Shown: piece by piece, positions 15,357-26,481 of the stretch
How positions within the stretch are numbered: position 1 is the first letter of the stretch
Layout: every line of letters begins with the position of its first letter
Assembly: GCA_019753155.1 (NCBI GenBank)
Contig: JAIELG010000009.1
Coordinates: 1 to 47,743 of the forward strand
DNA length: 47,743 nt
Source: Burkholderiales bacterium
GTDB taxonomy: Bacteria; Pseudomonadota; Gammaproteobacteria; Burkholderiales; JABEVD01
Direction: 5' to 3'
The notes under the pieces: model-generated
Told to the model about the DNA's origin: nothing
Seen by the model: only the letters and a program-made list of their open reading frames with translations
Database searches by the model: none
Program-made: the position numbers and the translations under genes

Positions 15357-17122
15357 CAACTCCTGACCGGCTCATACTGAATCCGGTAAAGATTGGCATA
15401 GATGCCGTTCATTTCAAGCAATTCGGCATGCCTTCCGATCTCCATGACTCTGCCCTTCTGCATCACGACGATCCTGTCGGCCTTTTCTATGGTCGAAAGC
15501 CTGTGCGCAATCACGATGGTCGTCCTGCCCTGCATCAGGGTTTCGAGCGCCGCCTGGACATGTTTTTCAGACTCCGAATCGAGGGCGGAAGTCGCTTCGT
15601 CCAGGATCAATACCGGCGCATCCTTGAGCAGCGCCCGCGCGATCCCGAGCCGCTGGCGCTGTCCGCCGGAGAGTTTCACGCCGTTCTCGCCTATGAGCGT
15701 ATCCATGCCCTGCGGCATCTCGCCGATAAATTCCATGGCATGAGCCGCTTTTGCCGCTGCCTCGATTTCAGACCTGCCCGCCCCACCCATTTTGCCATAG
15801 GCGATGTTGGCCGAAACCGTATCGTTGAACAGGACGACATTCTGGCTCACGAAAGCGATGTTGTCGCGCAGGCTTTCCAGGGTCAGATCCCGTATGTCGC
15901 GCCCGTCGAGCAAAATTCGCCCGCTGGTCGGATGATAGAAGCGCGGGATCAGGTTGGCAAGCGTGCTTTTCCCGCTCCCCGACGAACCCACCAGGGCGAC
16001 CGTCTCGCCGGGACTGATGGAAAGCGAAAACTGGTCCAGGGCGAGTCTGGATTCGTTCCCGTAGGAAAAACTCACCGCCTCGAAAATCAATTCGCCTCTG
16101 GCGCCCTTCAGGACGGCTTTTCCCTCGTCCGGCTCGATCGCTTCGTCGATCAGCCCGAATATGCTCTCGGCTGCGGCGAGCCCCCTTTGCATGAATTCGC
16201 TGACGCTGGTGATCCGTTTCAGCGGCGCAGTCAGCATCATCATCGCAATGATGAACGAAACGAAGCCGCCCACGGTCGTCTTGTCGGCCTGGGACTGCAG
16301 GGTGGCGAAATAAATGATGATCGCGACGGAGATCGACGCGATCAGTTGCACAATCGGGACATTGGCTGCAGCAGCTGCGGCCTGTTTCATATTGAAACGC
16401 CTGACCAGGTTGGCGCTGTCATGGAATCTTTTCGATTCGTATTCATGCCCGCCGTAAAGCTTGACCACGGGGTTGCATTCTATCCCTTCTTCAAGAACCT
16501 GGGTGATCTCCCCCATAGCCGCCTGCATCGCACGGCTCGATTCCCTGAGTTTTTTGCTGATGACCCTGATCACCAGCGCAATCGCCGGCCCCATGATCAG
16601 GGACAGCAAGGTCAACTTCCAGTTGAGGTACACGAGCCATCCCAGCAAACCCGCGATGATCAGCGTATCCTTGACGGTGATCACGACAACATTGGTTGCC
16701 GCGGCGGAAACCTGGGTCACGTCGTAGGTCAGCTTCGAAATCAGATTCCCGCTGACATGGTCGTCGAAATAAGCGTTGGGCAGCCTGATCAGCTTGCCGA
16801 ACATGTCCACCCTCAAGTCCATCACGAGCCTGTTTCCGACCCAGTTGATTGCATAGGCGCCGACGAACGTGGCGATGCCGCGCACCAGAAACAGGAGCAC
16901 GATATAAAGGGGAACCATGCGCATGATCCCTCCGTCCTTCTGGACGAAGCCGCCGTCGAGCATCGGTTTCATCAAGGCAGGCAGCAGCGGCTCGGTCGCA
17001 GCCGCGACAGCGATGCCCAGAATGGAAAGCATAAAAACCCGCCAGTGCGGTGCGACATACCGCATCAGTCGCCGGTAAAGCGTCAGGCTGCCCATCGTTG
17101 CGTCATCCGGGATCTGGATCAT
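15356..17122 (-). CDS. msbA: Lipid A export ABC transporter MsbA
   Basis: A 588-residue half-transporter with a six-helix membrane domain (about 20-320) fused to an ABC ATPase. Walker A is GSSGSGKST, the Q-loop follows at VSQNVVLFNDTV, the signature is LSGGQRQR, Walker B is LILDEATSALD and the H-loop is IVIAHRLST. It flips lipid A-core across the inner membrane in Gram-negatives. The start at 17122 has no ribosome-binding site; ATG at 17095 (MGSLTLYRRL) is the more usual beginning for betaproteobacterial MsbA and may be the true one. It leads the overlapping envelope cluster. Confidence 0.94.
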   Translation of the reverse strand: MIQIPDDATMGSLTLYRRLMRYVAPHWRVFMLSILGIAVAAATEPLLPALMKPMLDGGFVQKDGGIMRMVPLYIVLLFLVRGIATFVGAYAINWVGNRLVMDLRVDMFGKLIRLPNAYFDDHVSGNLISKLTYDVTQVSAAATNVVVITVKDTLIIAGLLGWLVYLNWKLTLLSLIMGPAIALVIRVISKKLRESSRAMQAAMGEITQVLEEGIECNPVVKLYGGHEYESKRFHDSANLVRRFNMKQAAAAAANVPIVQLIASISVAIIIYFATLQSQADKTTVGGFVSFIIAMMMLTAPLKRITSVSEFMQRGLAAAESIFGLIDEAIEPDEGKAVLKGARGELIFEAVSFSYGNESRLALDQFSLSISPGETVALVGSSGSGKSTLANLIPRFYHPTSGRILLDGRDIRDLTLESLRDNIAFVSQNVVLFNDTVSANIAYGKMGGAGRSEIEAAAKAAHAMEFIGEMPQGMDTLIGENGVKLSGGQRQRLGIARALLKDAPVLILDEATSALDSESEKHVQAALETLMQGRTTIVIAHRLSTIEKADRIVVMQKGRVMEIGRHAELLEMNGIYANLYRIQYEPVRS

Positions 17123-17232
17123 TGCGGGAAAGCTGGATATTATGGGGCATAGACACCAAAAAGCAAATTGACGCCCTCCTTAAGGAGCGGATAAGAAAAC
17201 TGCTCTAATATCCGAACCGTACCTCCCCCTTT

Positions 17233-17260
17233 CACCCGCGCTTGTCGCGGGTGTTTTTTT
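17233..17260 (+). terminator. Plus-strand-oriented intrinsic terminator at the metH stop
   Basis: CACCCGCG (17233-17240) and CGCGGGTG (17246-17253) form a perfect 8-bp GC-rich stem with a 5-nt loop, followed on the plus strand by seven T residues. Both flanking genes run on the minus strand. On that strand the hairpin follows the metH stop but has AAAGGGGG instead of a U-tract. It may end an antisense transcript, or act as a 3' stabilising hairpin for metH. Confidence 0.7.
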
Positions 17261-20200
17261 ACTGGAGTACGGGGGCAAGCCAGCGCTCCACCGTCTCGAT
17301 ATCCATTCCCTTGCGTCTTGCATAATCCTCGACCTGATCCCTGTCGATTTTTCCCGTTGCAAAATAGGAAGATTCGGGATGGGAGAAATAGAATCCGCTG
17401 ACCGAGGAGGCAGGCAGCATCGCATAACTTTCCGTGATCGTGATTCCCGCGTTTTTCGGGGCATCGAGCAGCCTGAAAAGCGCCTCCTTCTCGGTATGAT
17501 CCGGGCAGGCCGGATAGCCTGGAGCCGGCCTGATTCCCCGGTATTTCTCTTCGATCAGCGCTTCGTTGTCGAGTCCTTCGTCTTTCGCATAAGCCCAGAA
17601 CTCCCGCCTCACCCTCATGTGGAGATGCTCGGCGAATGCTTCGGCGAGCCTGTCTGCGAGCGCCTTGAGCATGATGCTGCTGTAGTCGTCGAACTGCTCG
17701 TGGAATTCTCCGAGCTTCGTTTCCATCCCAATCCCCGCCGTCACCGCGAACGCCCCAATATAGTCCTTCACGCCTGTCGGCGCGACGAAATCCCCGAGGC
17801 AAAGGTTCGGCCTGCCGGGCGGTTTGATCATCTGCTGCCTGAGGTTGTGGAACACCATCGCGACCTCGCTCCTGGATTCGTCGGTATAGATTTCGATGTC
17901 ATCCCCGCCTTCCACGCTGTTCGCGGGGAATAGGCCGAAAACCGCGTTCGCAGTCAGCCATTTTTCCGAAACGATTTTCCCCAGCATCGCCTTCGCATCA
18001 TTGAAGAGTTTTCTTGCCTCCTCCCCGACGACTTCGTCTTCCAGAATTTTCGGATAGCGCCCCGCAAGCTCCCATGTCTGGAAAAAAGGCGTCCAGTCGA
18101 TACAGCGCGCAATTTCCTCCAGAGGATAGTCTTTCAGCACCTTGAGTCCAATGCAGGCAGGCACCGGCGGGACATAATGCTCCCAGTCGGTCTTGAGTCC
18201 GTGGCGCCTTGCCTCTTGAAGAGGATGATGCGGCCCCTGCCCCTTCTTCCCCTTGTGAAGCTGCCTGACTTTCTCGTAATCAGCCTTGATTCCGGCGACA
18301 TATTCATCCTTGAGCGCATCGCTCAACAGATTGCTGCACACCCCGACTGCGCGCGAAGCATCGGTTACGTACACGGTCGTTCCGCTGTATCCCGGCTCGA
18401 TCTTGACGGCCGTATGGACGCGCGAAGTCGTGGCCCCCCCGATCAGAAGTGGTATGGTGAAGCCTTCGCGCTCCATTTCTTTCGCAACATGCGCCATTTC
18501 CTCCAGGGAAGGCGTGATGAGCCCGGAAAGCCCGATGATATCCGCTTTCGTCTCCCGCGCCGTCTGCAGGATTTTCTCGCAGGAAACCATCACGCCAAGA
18601 TCCACCACATCGTAATTGTTGCACTGCAACACGACCCCCACGATGTTCTTGCCTATATCGTGCACATCCCCCTTGACTGTCGCCATCAGAATCTTGCCTT
18701 TCGCCTGCTGCGCCCCATTCTTTTCGGCCTCGATATAGGGAATCAGGTGGGCGACAGCCTGCTTCATGACCCTTGCGCTTTTGACGACCTGCGGCAGGAA
18801 CATCTTTCCCGAGCCGAAAAGATCCCCGACCACATTCATGCCGTCCATGAGCGGCCCCTCGATCACGCTGATCGGGTGCGTCGCCTGAAGCCTCGCTTCT
18901 TCCGTATCTTCCACGATATAGGTCGTGATGCCGCGCACCAGGGCATGAGTGAGTCGCTCGCCCACGGGCGCATCGCGCCAGGCCAGATCCTCGACTTTCG
19001 CCTTTCCCTGTCCCTTCACGCTTTCCGAAAATTCCACGAGGCGCTCCGTGCCATCCATCCTCCTGTTGAGGATCACGTCCTCCACGCGATCGAGAAGATC
19101 CTTAGGGATATCCTCGTAAACGCCGAGTTGCCCCGCATTCACGATCCCCATGGTCATTCCGGCGCGTATCGCGTGATACAGGAACACGGTATGAATCGCC
19201 TCCCGCATCGGTTCGTTGCCGCGAAATGAAAAAGAGACGTTACTCACCCCGCCGCTCACCTTGGCATGGGGGAGCGTCCTGCGGATTATCCCGGTCGCCT
19301 CGATGAAATCGACTGCGTAATTGTTGTGCTCCTCTATTCCGGTCGCAACCGCGAAAATGTTGGGGTCGAATATGATATCTTCCGGGGGGAAGCCGACTTC
19401 ATCGACCAGAATGTTGTAGGAGCGGGTGCAGATTTCGATCTTCCGCTCTTTCGTGTCCGCCTGGCCCTTCTCGTCGAAAGCCATCACGATCACCGCTGCC
19501 CCATAGCGTCTCGCAAGACGCGCGTGCTTCACGAACGCATCCTGCCCTTCCTTCATGCTGATCGAATTGATGACCGGCTTGCCCTGAACGCATTTCAAAC
19601 CTGCCTCGATCACCGACCACTTCGAGGAATCGATCATGACCGGAACCCGGCTGATGTCGGGTTCGGATGCGATCAGGTTGAGGAAAGTCACCATCGCGCG
19701 CTCCGAATCGAGCATCGCCTCGTCCATGTTGATGTCGATGATCTGCGCCCCGTTTTCGACCTGGGTTCTCGCGACATTCACCGCTTCAGGATAATCCCCG
19801 TTCAGGATCAATCTTGCGAACATCTTCGATCCCGTCACATTGGTGCGCTCTCCGACATTCACGAACAGGGAGTCTTCCCCTATGTTGAACGGCTCCAGCC
19901 CGGAAAGGCGACATTTTTTTTCTATGACGGGAATGGCGCGGGGTGCGACATCGACCACCGCGTCATGGATCGCCCTGATGTGAGCCGGGGTCGTCCCGCA
20001 ACACCCGCCCACGATATTGAGAAAGCCGCTTTGGGCGAATTCCCGGATGAGTCCTGCCATGTATTGCGGACTCTGGTCGTATTCGGCGAATTCGTTGGGC
20101 AACCCCGCATTCGGGTGAGCGCTCACACACACATCAGCCACGCGCGAAAGCTCCTCCACATAAGGCCTCAGTTCCTTCGCCCCCAAAGCGCAATTGAGTC

Positions 20201-20918
20201 CGATCGAAAGCGGCCTGCAATGGGAAACCGAATTCCAGAAAGCTTCCGTGGTCTGCCCGGAGAGCGTTCTGCCGCTCGCATCCGTGATGGTCCCGGAAAT
20301 CATGATGGGAAGCCTGAAACCATGCGCATCGAAATAGCTTTCGATCGCGAACAGGGCCGCCTTGCAGTTGAGGGTATCGAACACGGTCTCGACCATCAGG
20401 ATGTCCGCGCCGCCTTCGACGAGCCCATGGATCGCATCCATATAGGCCAAAACCAGTTCGTCGAAGGAGACATTCCTGAAACCGGGGTCGTTCACATCGG
20501 GGGAGATCGAAGCGGTCCTGTTCGTCGGCCCCAGGACGCCTGCGACGAATCTCGGTTTTTCCGGGGTGCTGTATTTTTCCGCAGCCTCTTTCGCCAGTCT
20601 CGCTCCTGAAAAATTCAGTTCGTGGACAAGATGCTCCATCCTGTAGTCGGCCATCGCAATCGATGTCGCATTGAAGGTATTGGTCTCCAGAATGTCCGCC
20701 CCCGCATCCAGATAGGCCTCGTGGATGGCGCGGATGATTTCGGGCCGGGTCAGGGACAACAGGTCGTTGTTGCCCTTGAGGTCGCACCCGAAATCGGCGA
20801 AGCGCGCCCCCCGGTAATCCGCTTCTGTAAGCTTGTAGGTCTGGATCATCGTTCCCATCGCGCCGTCCAGGATGAGGATGCGGCGAGCCAGGAGGGAACG
20901 CAATAGTTCTTCGCGCAT
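17259..20918 (-). CDS. metH: Cobalamin-dependent methionine synthase
   Basis: A 1219-residue MetH, the normal length. Domains in order: homocysteine-binding barrel (1-325, [10 protein letters not shown], zinc cysteines in GLNCALG and [11 protein letters not shown]); pterin barrel for methyltetrahydrofolate (about 345-610, INIDMDEAMLD and [13 protein letters not shown]); cap and B12 domain (640-890, with the cobalamin-ligating DVHDIGKN); and the C-terminal AdoMet reactivation domain (900-1219, [15 protein letters not shown]). It makes methionine from homocysteine and regenerates tetrahydrofolate. AAAGG lies six bases before the ATG. Only 74 bases separate it from the divergent rhodanese gene, and I see no cobalamin or SAM riboswitch there. 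Confidence 0.98.
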   Translation of the reverse strand: MREELLRSLLARRILILDGAMGTMIQTYKLTEADYRGARFADFGCDLKGNNDLLSLTRPEIIRAIHEAYLDAGADILETNTFNATSIAMADYRMEHLVHELNFSGARLAKEAAEKYSTPEKPRFVAGVLGPTNRTASISPDVNDPGFRNVSFDELVLAYMDAIHGLVEGGADILMVETVFDTLNCKAALFAIESYFDAHGFRLPIMISGTITDASGRTLSGQTTEAFWNSVSHCRPLSIGLNCALGAKELRPYVEELSRVADVCVSAHPNAGLPNEFAEYDQSPQYMAGLIREFAQSGFLNIVGGCCGTTPAHIRAIHDAVVDVAPRAIPVIEKKCRLSGLEPFNIGEDSLFVNVGERTNVTGSKMFARLILNGDYPEAVNVARTQVENGAQIIDINMDEAMLDSERAMVTFLNLIASEPDISRVPVMIDSSKWSVIEAGLKCVQGKPVINSISMKEGQDAFVKHARLARRYGAAVIVMAFDEKGQADTKERKIEICTRSYNILVDEVGFPPEDIIFDPNIFAVATGIEEHNNYAVDFIEATGIIRRTLPHAKVSGGVSNVSFSFRGNEPMREAIHTVFLYHAIRAGMTMGIVNAGQLGVYEDIPKDLLDRVEDVILNRRMDGTERLVEFSESVKGQGKAKVEDLAWRDAPVGERLTHALVRGITTYIVEDTEEARLQATHPISVIEGPLMDGMNVVGDLFGSGKMFLPQVVKSARVMKQAVAHLIPYIEAEKNGAQQAKGKILMATVKGDVHDIGKNIVGVVLQCNNYDVVDLGVMVSCEKILQTARETKADIIGLSGLITPSLEEMAHVAKEMEREGFTIPLLIGGATTSRVHTAVKIEPGYSGTTVYVTDASRAVGVCSNLLSDALKDEYVAGIKADYEKVRQLHKGKKGQGPHHPLQEARRHGLKTDWEHYVPPVPACIGLKVLKDYPLEEIARCIDWTPFFQTWELAGRYPKILEDEVVGEEARKLFNDAKAMLGKIVSEKWLTANAVFGLFPANSVEGGDDIEIYTDESRSEVAMVFHNLRQQMIKPPGRPNLCLGDFVAPTGVKDYIGAFAVTAGIGMETKLGEFHEQFDDYSSIMLKALADRLAEAFAEHLHMRVRREFWAYAKDEGLDNEALIEEKYRGIRPAPGYPACPDHTEKEALFRLLDAPKNAGITITESYAMLPASSVSGFYFSHPESSYFATGKIDRDQVEDYARRKGMDIETVERWLAPVLQ

Positions 20919-20979
20919 ATGGAGCCTTTGTAAAGAGTTTTCGCGATTTTAACATGTCCTTCACCAGTTCGGCTTAGGC

Positions 20980-20985
20980 TATAAT
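20980..20985 (+). promoter_or_regulatory. -10 element upstream of the rhodanese operon
   Basis: TATAAT (20980-20985), a consensus -10 hexamer, lies 8 bases before the rhodanese ATG at 20993. No clear -35 is visible at the right distance, so the start site is uncertain. If used, the first gene would be translated from an almost leaderless message. Confidence 0.35.
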
Positions 20986-20992
20986 CACCCTC

Positions 20993-21380
20993 ATGAGATC
21001 GTTCAAACCAGAGGAAGCTTTTCAGTTTCTGAAAAACAATCCGAGCGCCGTGCTTATAGACGTGCGCAGCGAAATCGAATTTCTTTTCGTGGGACATCCC
21101 GTGGGCGCTATCCATGTCCCCTGGAACGACGGACCGGACTGGGAAATCAACCACGGATTTCGTGGCCCACACGAAAAAAATAGCGAGCGAAACCCGGCCC
21201 ATCCTGCTCATCTGCAGGAGCGGCGTCCGCTCCCGCGATGCAGGCCTGGCACTCGAAGAAGCCGGTTTCAAGGATATCTACAACATATTGCACGGCTTCG
21301 AGGGCGACCTCGACGAAGCCCACCGGAGAAGCAGTCTGAACGGCTGGCGCCACGCTGGGCTTCCCTGGGAACAATGCTGA
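20993..21380 (+). pseudogene. Rhodanese-like domain protein, frameshifted
   Basis: The first frame gives SAVLIDVRSEIEFLFVGHPVGAIHVPWNDGPDWEIN, a rhodanese N-terminal half. Without its frameshift the family sequence would continue FVAHTKKIASETRPILLICRSG and VYN-type ILHGFEGDLDE in the +1 frame, ending EQC at 21380. Removing one C at about 21151-21152 restores a full-length gene of about 128 residues including the active-site cysteine loop CRSGVRS. The stop overlaps the next ATG by seven bases, as expected for an intact operon, so a sequencing error is as likely as real decay. Substrate unknown; probably sulfur transfer. Confidence 0.8.
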
Positions 21381-22918
21381 TCTTCCGCCTTTTTCCGGCA
21401 ATGCTTCTGATCTTCACGGAGGTCGCAAACGCCGGCTCTTTCGAACTTGCAGCGAAAATGCAGAATGCAGGCGCAAACGAACTCGCGCTCTCCTATATGC
21501 AAAGGAACGCGCCCCCCCCGGACGCAACACGGGAGCTATGGGGGGCGCTCGAAATCAGGCTCCTTTCCCGGTTCAGCAGGGACAGGGCCGTGCTGGATAT
21601 CGCGGCAAGCCTGCCCTTCTCCAGGGAAACCGCACTTCTCGCCGCAAAATCCGCTTTCAACCTCGGCAAACCTTCCCTTGCCAGAGACTGGCTCGCGCAG
21701 CTCATCTGGCATGGAGATCTCTCCAAAACCGAGTTGAGGCAGGCAAGGCTCCAGGTCATCGAAAGCTATGCCGGGGAAAAGGATGGGAAAAGCGCCTATT
21801 ACGCGATGCTGCGCTTCGATCAGGATTACCGGCCACTGACGAAAATAGAGACATCCAAGTTCGTGGATGGACTGCTTTCCACAGGCATGGCTAAGGATAG
21901 CGCCGCCTGGCTCACGCTCCTCGACGATGCAGACCCGCTGAAACTCAGGGCCGAACTCGAAACCGGATTGATGTCTCCCGACGATGTCATTTCGGCGGCA
22001 AAAGGCAATCCCGACATTCTCCTCGAAGCCGCCAAAATGAAGGGGGATGCTTCGCTTGAAATAAAATCGCTTGAGGCGCTTGTTTCTGCCGGTAAAATTC
22101 CTGCCGAAGCACTCTGGAAAAGCTACCTCGGCAATGCGATCGCCTTTTCGAACCGATATGCGCTTTTGCAGGGGGACTATGCAGCCTGGTTCGATGCAAT
22201 TGCGAAAATGGACGATGCTTCCGCCCGAAGATCCCTGCTCGCCCACCTTTCCCTTCATGCGGAAAATATCGAATCGAGAAACAGGGCGGTACTGCTCATG
22301 ATCGCATCCCTGAAGGATTCCCCTAAAATCGCAGTCGGTATTTTTTCGAAGTCATCCGACATCCCTCCCGAAGCAAGACTTGCACTGGGGAACATGGCTT
22401 TCCAGAGCGGCAATTATGCGGACTGCACGCATTTCTGGGACGCCCTTCCGGGCGCGGATGCCCTCGATCTCGCCCTTGCATGGCTGAAAACCGGACAGTC
22501 GGCAAAAGCCGCCTCCGCCCTGGATCAATACCTCGGGACCGTGAAGGCGCTGGATCCCGCCACATCGAGCCGCATCCTCGCCCTTGCAAAACTAATGGTT
22601 TCCATGAACGAACCCGCTTCGAACAAGCTTCTGTCGGCGCTCACGCCGCTCGTCGACATCGAGACAAGACGCGAGTTTCTGGTGCTGCTGGGGAAAACCT
22701 CCACCGATCCGCAAACTGCAGCCGCCTATTATTTCGAAGCCGCGACATCAATCGAAGCGAAGCAGACCGACGATCTCGCCAGAAGCGCGCGACTCTCCTG
22801 CGCCGAGAGCCTGCAACAGGCGGGGTTCGTCCAGGATGCCAGGGCCCAGTACAAGTGGCTGCTCTCAAGAACCAGGGATCCCGCGGGCATCCGTGAACTC
22901 AAAAGGAGGCTGCAATGA
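21374..22918 (+). CDS. Secreted helical-repeat (TPR-like) protein
   Basis: A 514-residue protein with a signal peptide (MLIFRLFPAMLLIFTEVANA) followed by almost entirely helical sequence with TPR-like spacing, for example LALGNMAFQSGNYADCTHFWDAL and LAWLKTGQSAKAASALDQYL. No catalytic motif is visible. It is probably a periplasmic scaffold. ATG at 21374 overlaps the end of the rhodanese frame; reading the two as one protein is an artefact of the upstream frameshift. Its stop overlaps the ogt start by four bases (ATGA). I do not recognise a named family. Confidence 0.82.
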   Translation: MLIFRLFPAMLLIFTEVANAGSFELAAKMQNAGANELALSYMQRNAPPPDATRELWGALEIRLLSRFSRDRAVLDIAASLPFSRETALLAAKSAFNLGKPSLARDWLAQLIWHGDLSKTELRQARLQVIESYAGEKDGKSAYYAMLRFDQDYRPLTKIETSKFVDGLLSTGMAKDSAAWLTLLDDADPLKLRAELETGLMSPDDVISAAKGNPDILLEAAKMKGDASLEIKSLEALVSAGKIPAEALWKSYLGNAIAFSNRYALLQGDYAAWFDAIAKMDDASARRSLLAHLSLHAENIESRNRAVLLMIASLKDSPKIAVGIFSKSSDIPPEARLALGNMAFQSGNYADCTHFWDALPGADALDLALAWLKTGQSAKAASALDQYLGTVKALDPATSSRILALAKLMVSMNEPASNKLLSALTPLVDIETRREFLVLLGKTSTDPQTAAAYYFEAATSIEAKQTDDLARSARLSCAESLQQAGFVQDARAQYKWLLSRTRDPAGIRELKRRLQ

Positions 22919-23362
22919 GATACGCTGCAAAAATCGAAGCGCCTTTCGGATTTCTGGGAATCAGGACGGAAGGGGCATGTCTTGCCGGAATCGAATTTCT
23001 TCCGTCTCGCGAAGAACCGCTTGCGCCTTCGGATGCTTTTGCGGAAAAAGTCTGCCTGCAACTGGCCGCCTATCTTGCCGACCCGGATTTCGATTTCGAT
23101 CTTCCGTTGCAGCTTCATGGCACCGAATTCCGGAAAATGGTCTGGGGGAAAATCGCGAAAATCCCGCGTGGAAAAACAAGACTTTACGGTGAGATCGCGC
23201 AGGAGCTTTCCTCCGCCCCGCGCGCAGTCGGGCAGGCATGCGGCGCCAACCCGCTACCCATCGTGATCCCCTGCCACCGCGTCGTCGCGAAAACGGGACT
23301 AGGCGGTTTCATGCATCACGGCGAAGGAGATCCGCTCCTCATCAAGAAATGGCTGCTCGCGC

Positions 23363-23376
<14 letters not shown>
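22915..23376 (+). CDS. ogt: Methylated-DNA--protein-cysteine methyltransferase
   Basis: A 153-residue O6-alkylguanine-DNA alkyltransferase. The acceptor site IPCHRVV is intact, preceded by the Arg-finger/helix-turn-helix region (GTEFRKMVWGKIAKIPRGKTRLYGEIA) and GQACGANPLPIVIPCHRV. It repairs O6-alkylguanine by irreversible transfer to its cysteine. The short N-terminal domain is of the Ogt kind without an Ada domain. It overlaps the upstream gene by ATGA and xerD by 14 bases, so all three are probably one transcript. Confidence 0.96.
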
Positions 23377-24250
<874 letters not shown>

Positions 24251-24363
24251 TCCGCGACTCATGATCGGGCGTCATGGAGAACTGCGACGCTGAGGATTTT
24301 TATCCTGTTGCAGCTGGCCCACAAAGCCTCGTCGCACCCGCGCAGGAATACATCAGCGGCTCC

Positions 24364-24708
24364 CTAACAGCCCCGCTCGATGCGGATGCCGAGGCGCCTG
24401 ACTCCGCTCATCGCGTCGATTTTGGCGACAGAAAGCCTGACCCAGGGCGAGCCGAATTCCACGAGGATAATTCCGGCAAGATGTTCGGCAAGGGCTTCCA
24501 GAAGGGAAAAGTTGTGGGATGAGAGCACTTCCCTGATCCGCTCCACGACCCGGCCATAGTCTATGGTGTCGGCTATCTCGTCGCTTCCCGCGTTTCCGGG
24601 AATCCCGATCTCGATATCGATCTCCACAGGCTGGCGGATTTTTCTTTCCCAATCGTAGATCCCGATCAATGTATCCGCGCGGAAAGCCTGTATGAAGATG
24701 ACGTCCAT
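24364..24708 (-). CDS. folB: Dihydroneopterin aldolase
   Basis: A 114-residue FolB. Family residues are visible: the glutamate-containing GIYDWERKIRQPVEIDIEIGIP, the tyrosine in TIDYGRVVERI, the SLLEALAEHLA helix and the catalytic lysine in VAKIDAM. The enzyme cleaves 7,8-dihydroneopterin to 6-hydroxymethyl-7,8-dihydropterin in folate synthesis. ATG at 24708 gives the usual length; a longer version from 24744 would reach into the divergent promoter region. It is divergent from plsY, 51 bases away, the standard betaproteobacterial arrangement. Confidence 0.95.
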   Translation of the reverse strand: MDVIFIQAFRADTLIGIYDWERKIRQPVEIDIEIGIPGNAGSDEIADTIDYGRVVERIREVLSSHNFSLLEALAEHLAGIILVEFGSPWVRLSVAKIDAMSGVRRLGIRIERGC

Positions 24709-24759
24709 TTTTCGTTGAGAGCAGGTAGAATTGCGGTTCGACATTTTAGAATATTTGGC

Positions 24760-25344
24760 ATGCTCAAGATAGCGGTAATTCTTCTCTCCTACCTCGCAGG
24801 CTCTGTTTCATTCGCGCTCATCTCAAGCAGGCTGTTCAAGCTTCCCGACCCCAGAACCTATGGCTCGGGCAATCCGGGCGCGACGAACGTATTGAGAACG
24901 GGAAAAAAAGCAGCGGCAGCACTCACCCTGATCGGGGACGGCGCAAAGGGAACCGTTGCCGTCCTGATTGCCCAGCATTACTTCCAGGCGCCTGCCGTCA
25001 TCGCCGCCTCAGCGCTTGCGGTGTTTCTCGGCCACCTTTTTCCGGTTTTCCTCGGCTTCAAGGGGGGGAAAGGCGTTGCTACGGCGCTCGGCATCTGCTT
25101 CGCGCTCGACTTCTGGCTGGGCGCCGCCGTTGCCGGAACATGGCTCATCGTCTTCTTCATATCCAGGATTTCTTCCCTTTCCGCGCTCGCCGCGGCAGGG
25201 CTTGCGCCCCTCTATGCCTTCTTCATTCTGGGATCCAATATCCTGACGCTCGGCGTTTTTGCCATGTGCCTGCTGCTCATATGGCGCCACAAGACCAATA
25301 TCGCCAAGCTCCTCAAGGGGGAGGAAGGCGCTTTCAAGGGCTAG
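24760..25344 (+). CDS. plsY: Acyl-phosphate glycerol-3-phosphate acyltransferase PlsY
   Basis: A 194-residue inner-membrane protein with about seven helices. Conserved PlsY motifs are clear: [47 protein letters not shown] and [21 protein letters not shown]. It transfers the acyl group from acyl-phosphate to glycerol-3-phosphate, the first step of phospholipid synthesis. I use the ATG at 24760; an extension to 24715 adds a polar stretch that would overlap the folB start region. It ends overlapping tsaD tail to tail by four bases. Confidence 0.96.
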   Translation: MLKIAVILLSYLAGSVSFALISSRLFKLPDPRTYGSGNPGATNVLRTGKKAAAALTLIGDGAKGTVAVLIAQHYFQAPAVIAASALAVFLGHLFPVFLGFKGGKGVATALGICFALDFWLGAAVAGTWLIVFFISRISSLSALAAAGLAPLYAFFILGSNILTLGVFAMCLLLIWRHKTNIAKLLKGEEGAFKG

Positions 25345-26372
25345 GGAAGCGCTTGCGTTAAATCAGCGCTTCCCTGGAGAAATTCGAGATCCCACCTCGC
25401 CCTGACCTTGAATCCCGTCTCCGGAGTCGCCCCGCGGAGAAAACGCATCGCCCCTGCGAATGCGATCATCGCCCCGTTGTCGGTGCAGAATTCGAGATCG
25501 GGGTAGAACACTTCGATTCCGGCAGCCTTCTCGGACAGGATGCGCCGCAATTCACTGTTAGCGCTCACTCCGCCCGCAACAACCAGCCTTTCGAGGCCGC
25601 ACTTCCTGGCAGCGAGCAGGGATTTTTTCACCAGCACTTCGACTATCGCATCCTGGAATGCGCGCGCGATATCCGCATGGGTCTCTTCGTCGTTTTCCTG
25701 ACTCCTGACAAGCGTGAGGGCGGCGGTCTTCAGGCCGCTGAAGCTGAAATCGAAATCAGGGCTGTTCAGCATCGGACGGGGAAGACGGAAGCGCCCCGGT
25801 CTGCCTTTTTCCGCAAGCGCCGAGAGCGCAGCCCCCCCGGGGTAGCCGAGTCCAAGGAGCTTTGCAGTCTTGTCGAAAGCCTCCCCTGCCGCATCGTCCA
25901 GGGTATCCCCGAGCAGGGTATAACGCCCTATGCCGTCCACCCTGATCAATTGGGTATGTCCGCCCGAGACGAGCAACGCAACGAAGGGGAAATCCGGAGC
26001 GGGACTGGAGAGCAGGGGGGAGAGCAGATGCCCTTCGAGATGATGCACGCCTATCACCGGCTTTCCGAGGGCAAACCCCAGGGATGCGCCGACCGAAGCG
26101 CCCACAAGGAGCGCCCCGGCAAGGCCCGGCCCCTGTGTGTAGGCAATCGCATCGACCTCGTCCAGAGCCTTGCCCGATTTACCGAGGACTTCGCCCACGA
26201 GCGGAAGCACGCGCCGGATATGGTCGCGGGAAGCGAGTTCGGGCACGACCCCGCCGTATTCCCTGTGCATCGCGATCTGGGTGTAAAGCCCGTGTGCGAG
26301 AAGCCCACACTCCGTGTCGTAAAGCGCAACGCCGGTTTCGTCGCAGGACGTTTCGATTCCGAGTACTAGCAT
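25341..26372 (-). CDS. tsaD: tRNA N6-adenosine threonylcarbamoyltransferase TsaD
   Basis: A 343-residue TsaD (YgjD/Gcp) of the ASKHA superfamily. [16 protein letters not shown] at the start, the metal-binding [12 protein letters not shown], the [11 protein letters not shown] phosphate loop and [12 protein letters not shown] are hallmarks. With TsaB, TsaE and TsaC it adds threonylcarbamoyl to A37 of ANN-decoding tRNAs. ATG at 26372 gives [13 protein letters not shown]; a longer reading to 26432 lacks family support. It is divergent from rpsU with about 110 bases between, a common arrangement in proteobacteria. Confidence 0.97.
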   Translation of the reverse strand: MLVLGIETSCDETGVALYDTECGLLAHGLYTQIAMHREYGGVVPELASRDHIRRVLPLVGEVLGKSGKALDEVDAIAYTQGPGLAGALLVGASVGASLGFALGKPVIGVHHLEGHLLSPLLSSPAPDFPFVALLVSGGHTQLIRVDGIGRYTLLGDTLDDAAGEAFDKTAKLLGLGYPGGAALSALAEKGRPGRFRLPRPMLNSPDFDFSFSGLKTAALTLVRSQENDEETHADIARAFQDAIVEVLVKKSLLAARKCGLERLVVAGGVSANSELRRILSEKAAGIEVFYPDLEFCTDNGAMIAFAGAMRFLRGATPETGFKVRARWDLEFLQGSADLTQALP

Positions 26373-26436
26373 GATGGGTGTAGTGTATCCCGAACTCGCA
26401 CCCAGGTAAAATTCGGATGCAAAGGCGGCCATAGTC

Positions 26437-26445
26437 TGGTATGAT
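26437..26445 (+). promoter_or_regulatory. Extended -10 promoter candidate for rpsU operon
   Basis: TGGTATGAT (26437-26445) is an extended -10 element (TGn-TATGAT) about 37 bases upstream of rpsU. There is no good -35 hexamer, which an extended -10 can tolerate. It would drive the rpsU-yqeY-dnaG-rpoD macromolecular synthesis operon. Confidence 0.45.
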
Positions 26446-26481
26446 TCGAGGTTTTCAATTCCAGAACAAGGATATCAGCCG

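Noticed and set aside
20919-20992. A cobalamin or SAM riboswitch upstream of metH
   Set aside because: Only 74 bases separate the divergent starts, and none of the conserved riboswitch elements is visible.
20993-22918. A single 641-residue fusion of rhodanese and repeat protein
   Set aside because: The middle 50 residues are frame-shifted noise (RRPLPRCRPGTRRSRF); the true rhodanese end and the next gene's signal peptide are in other positions.
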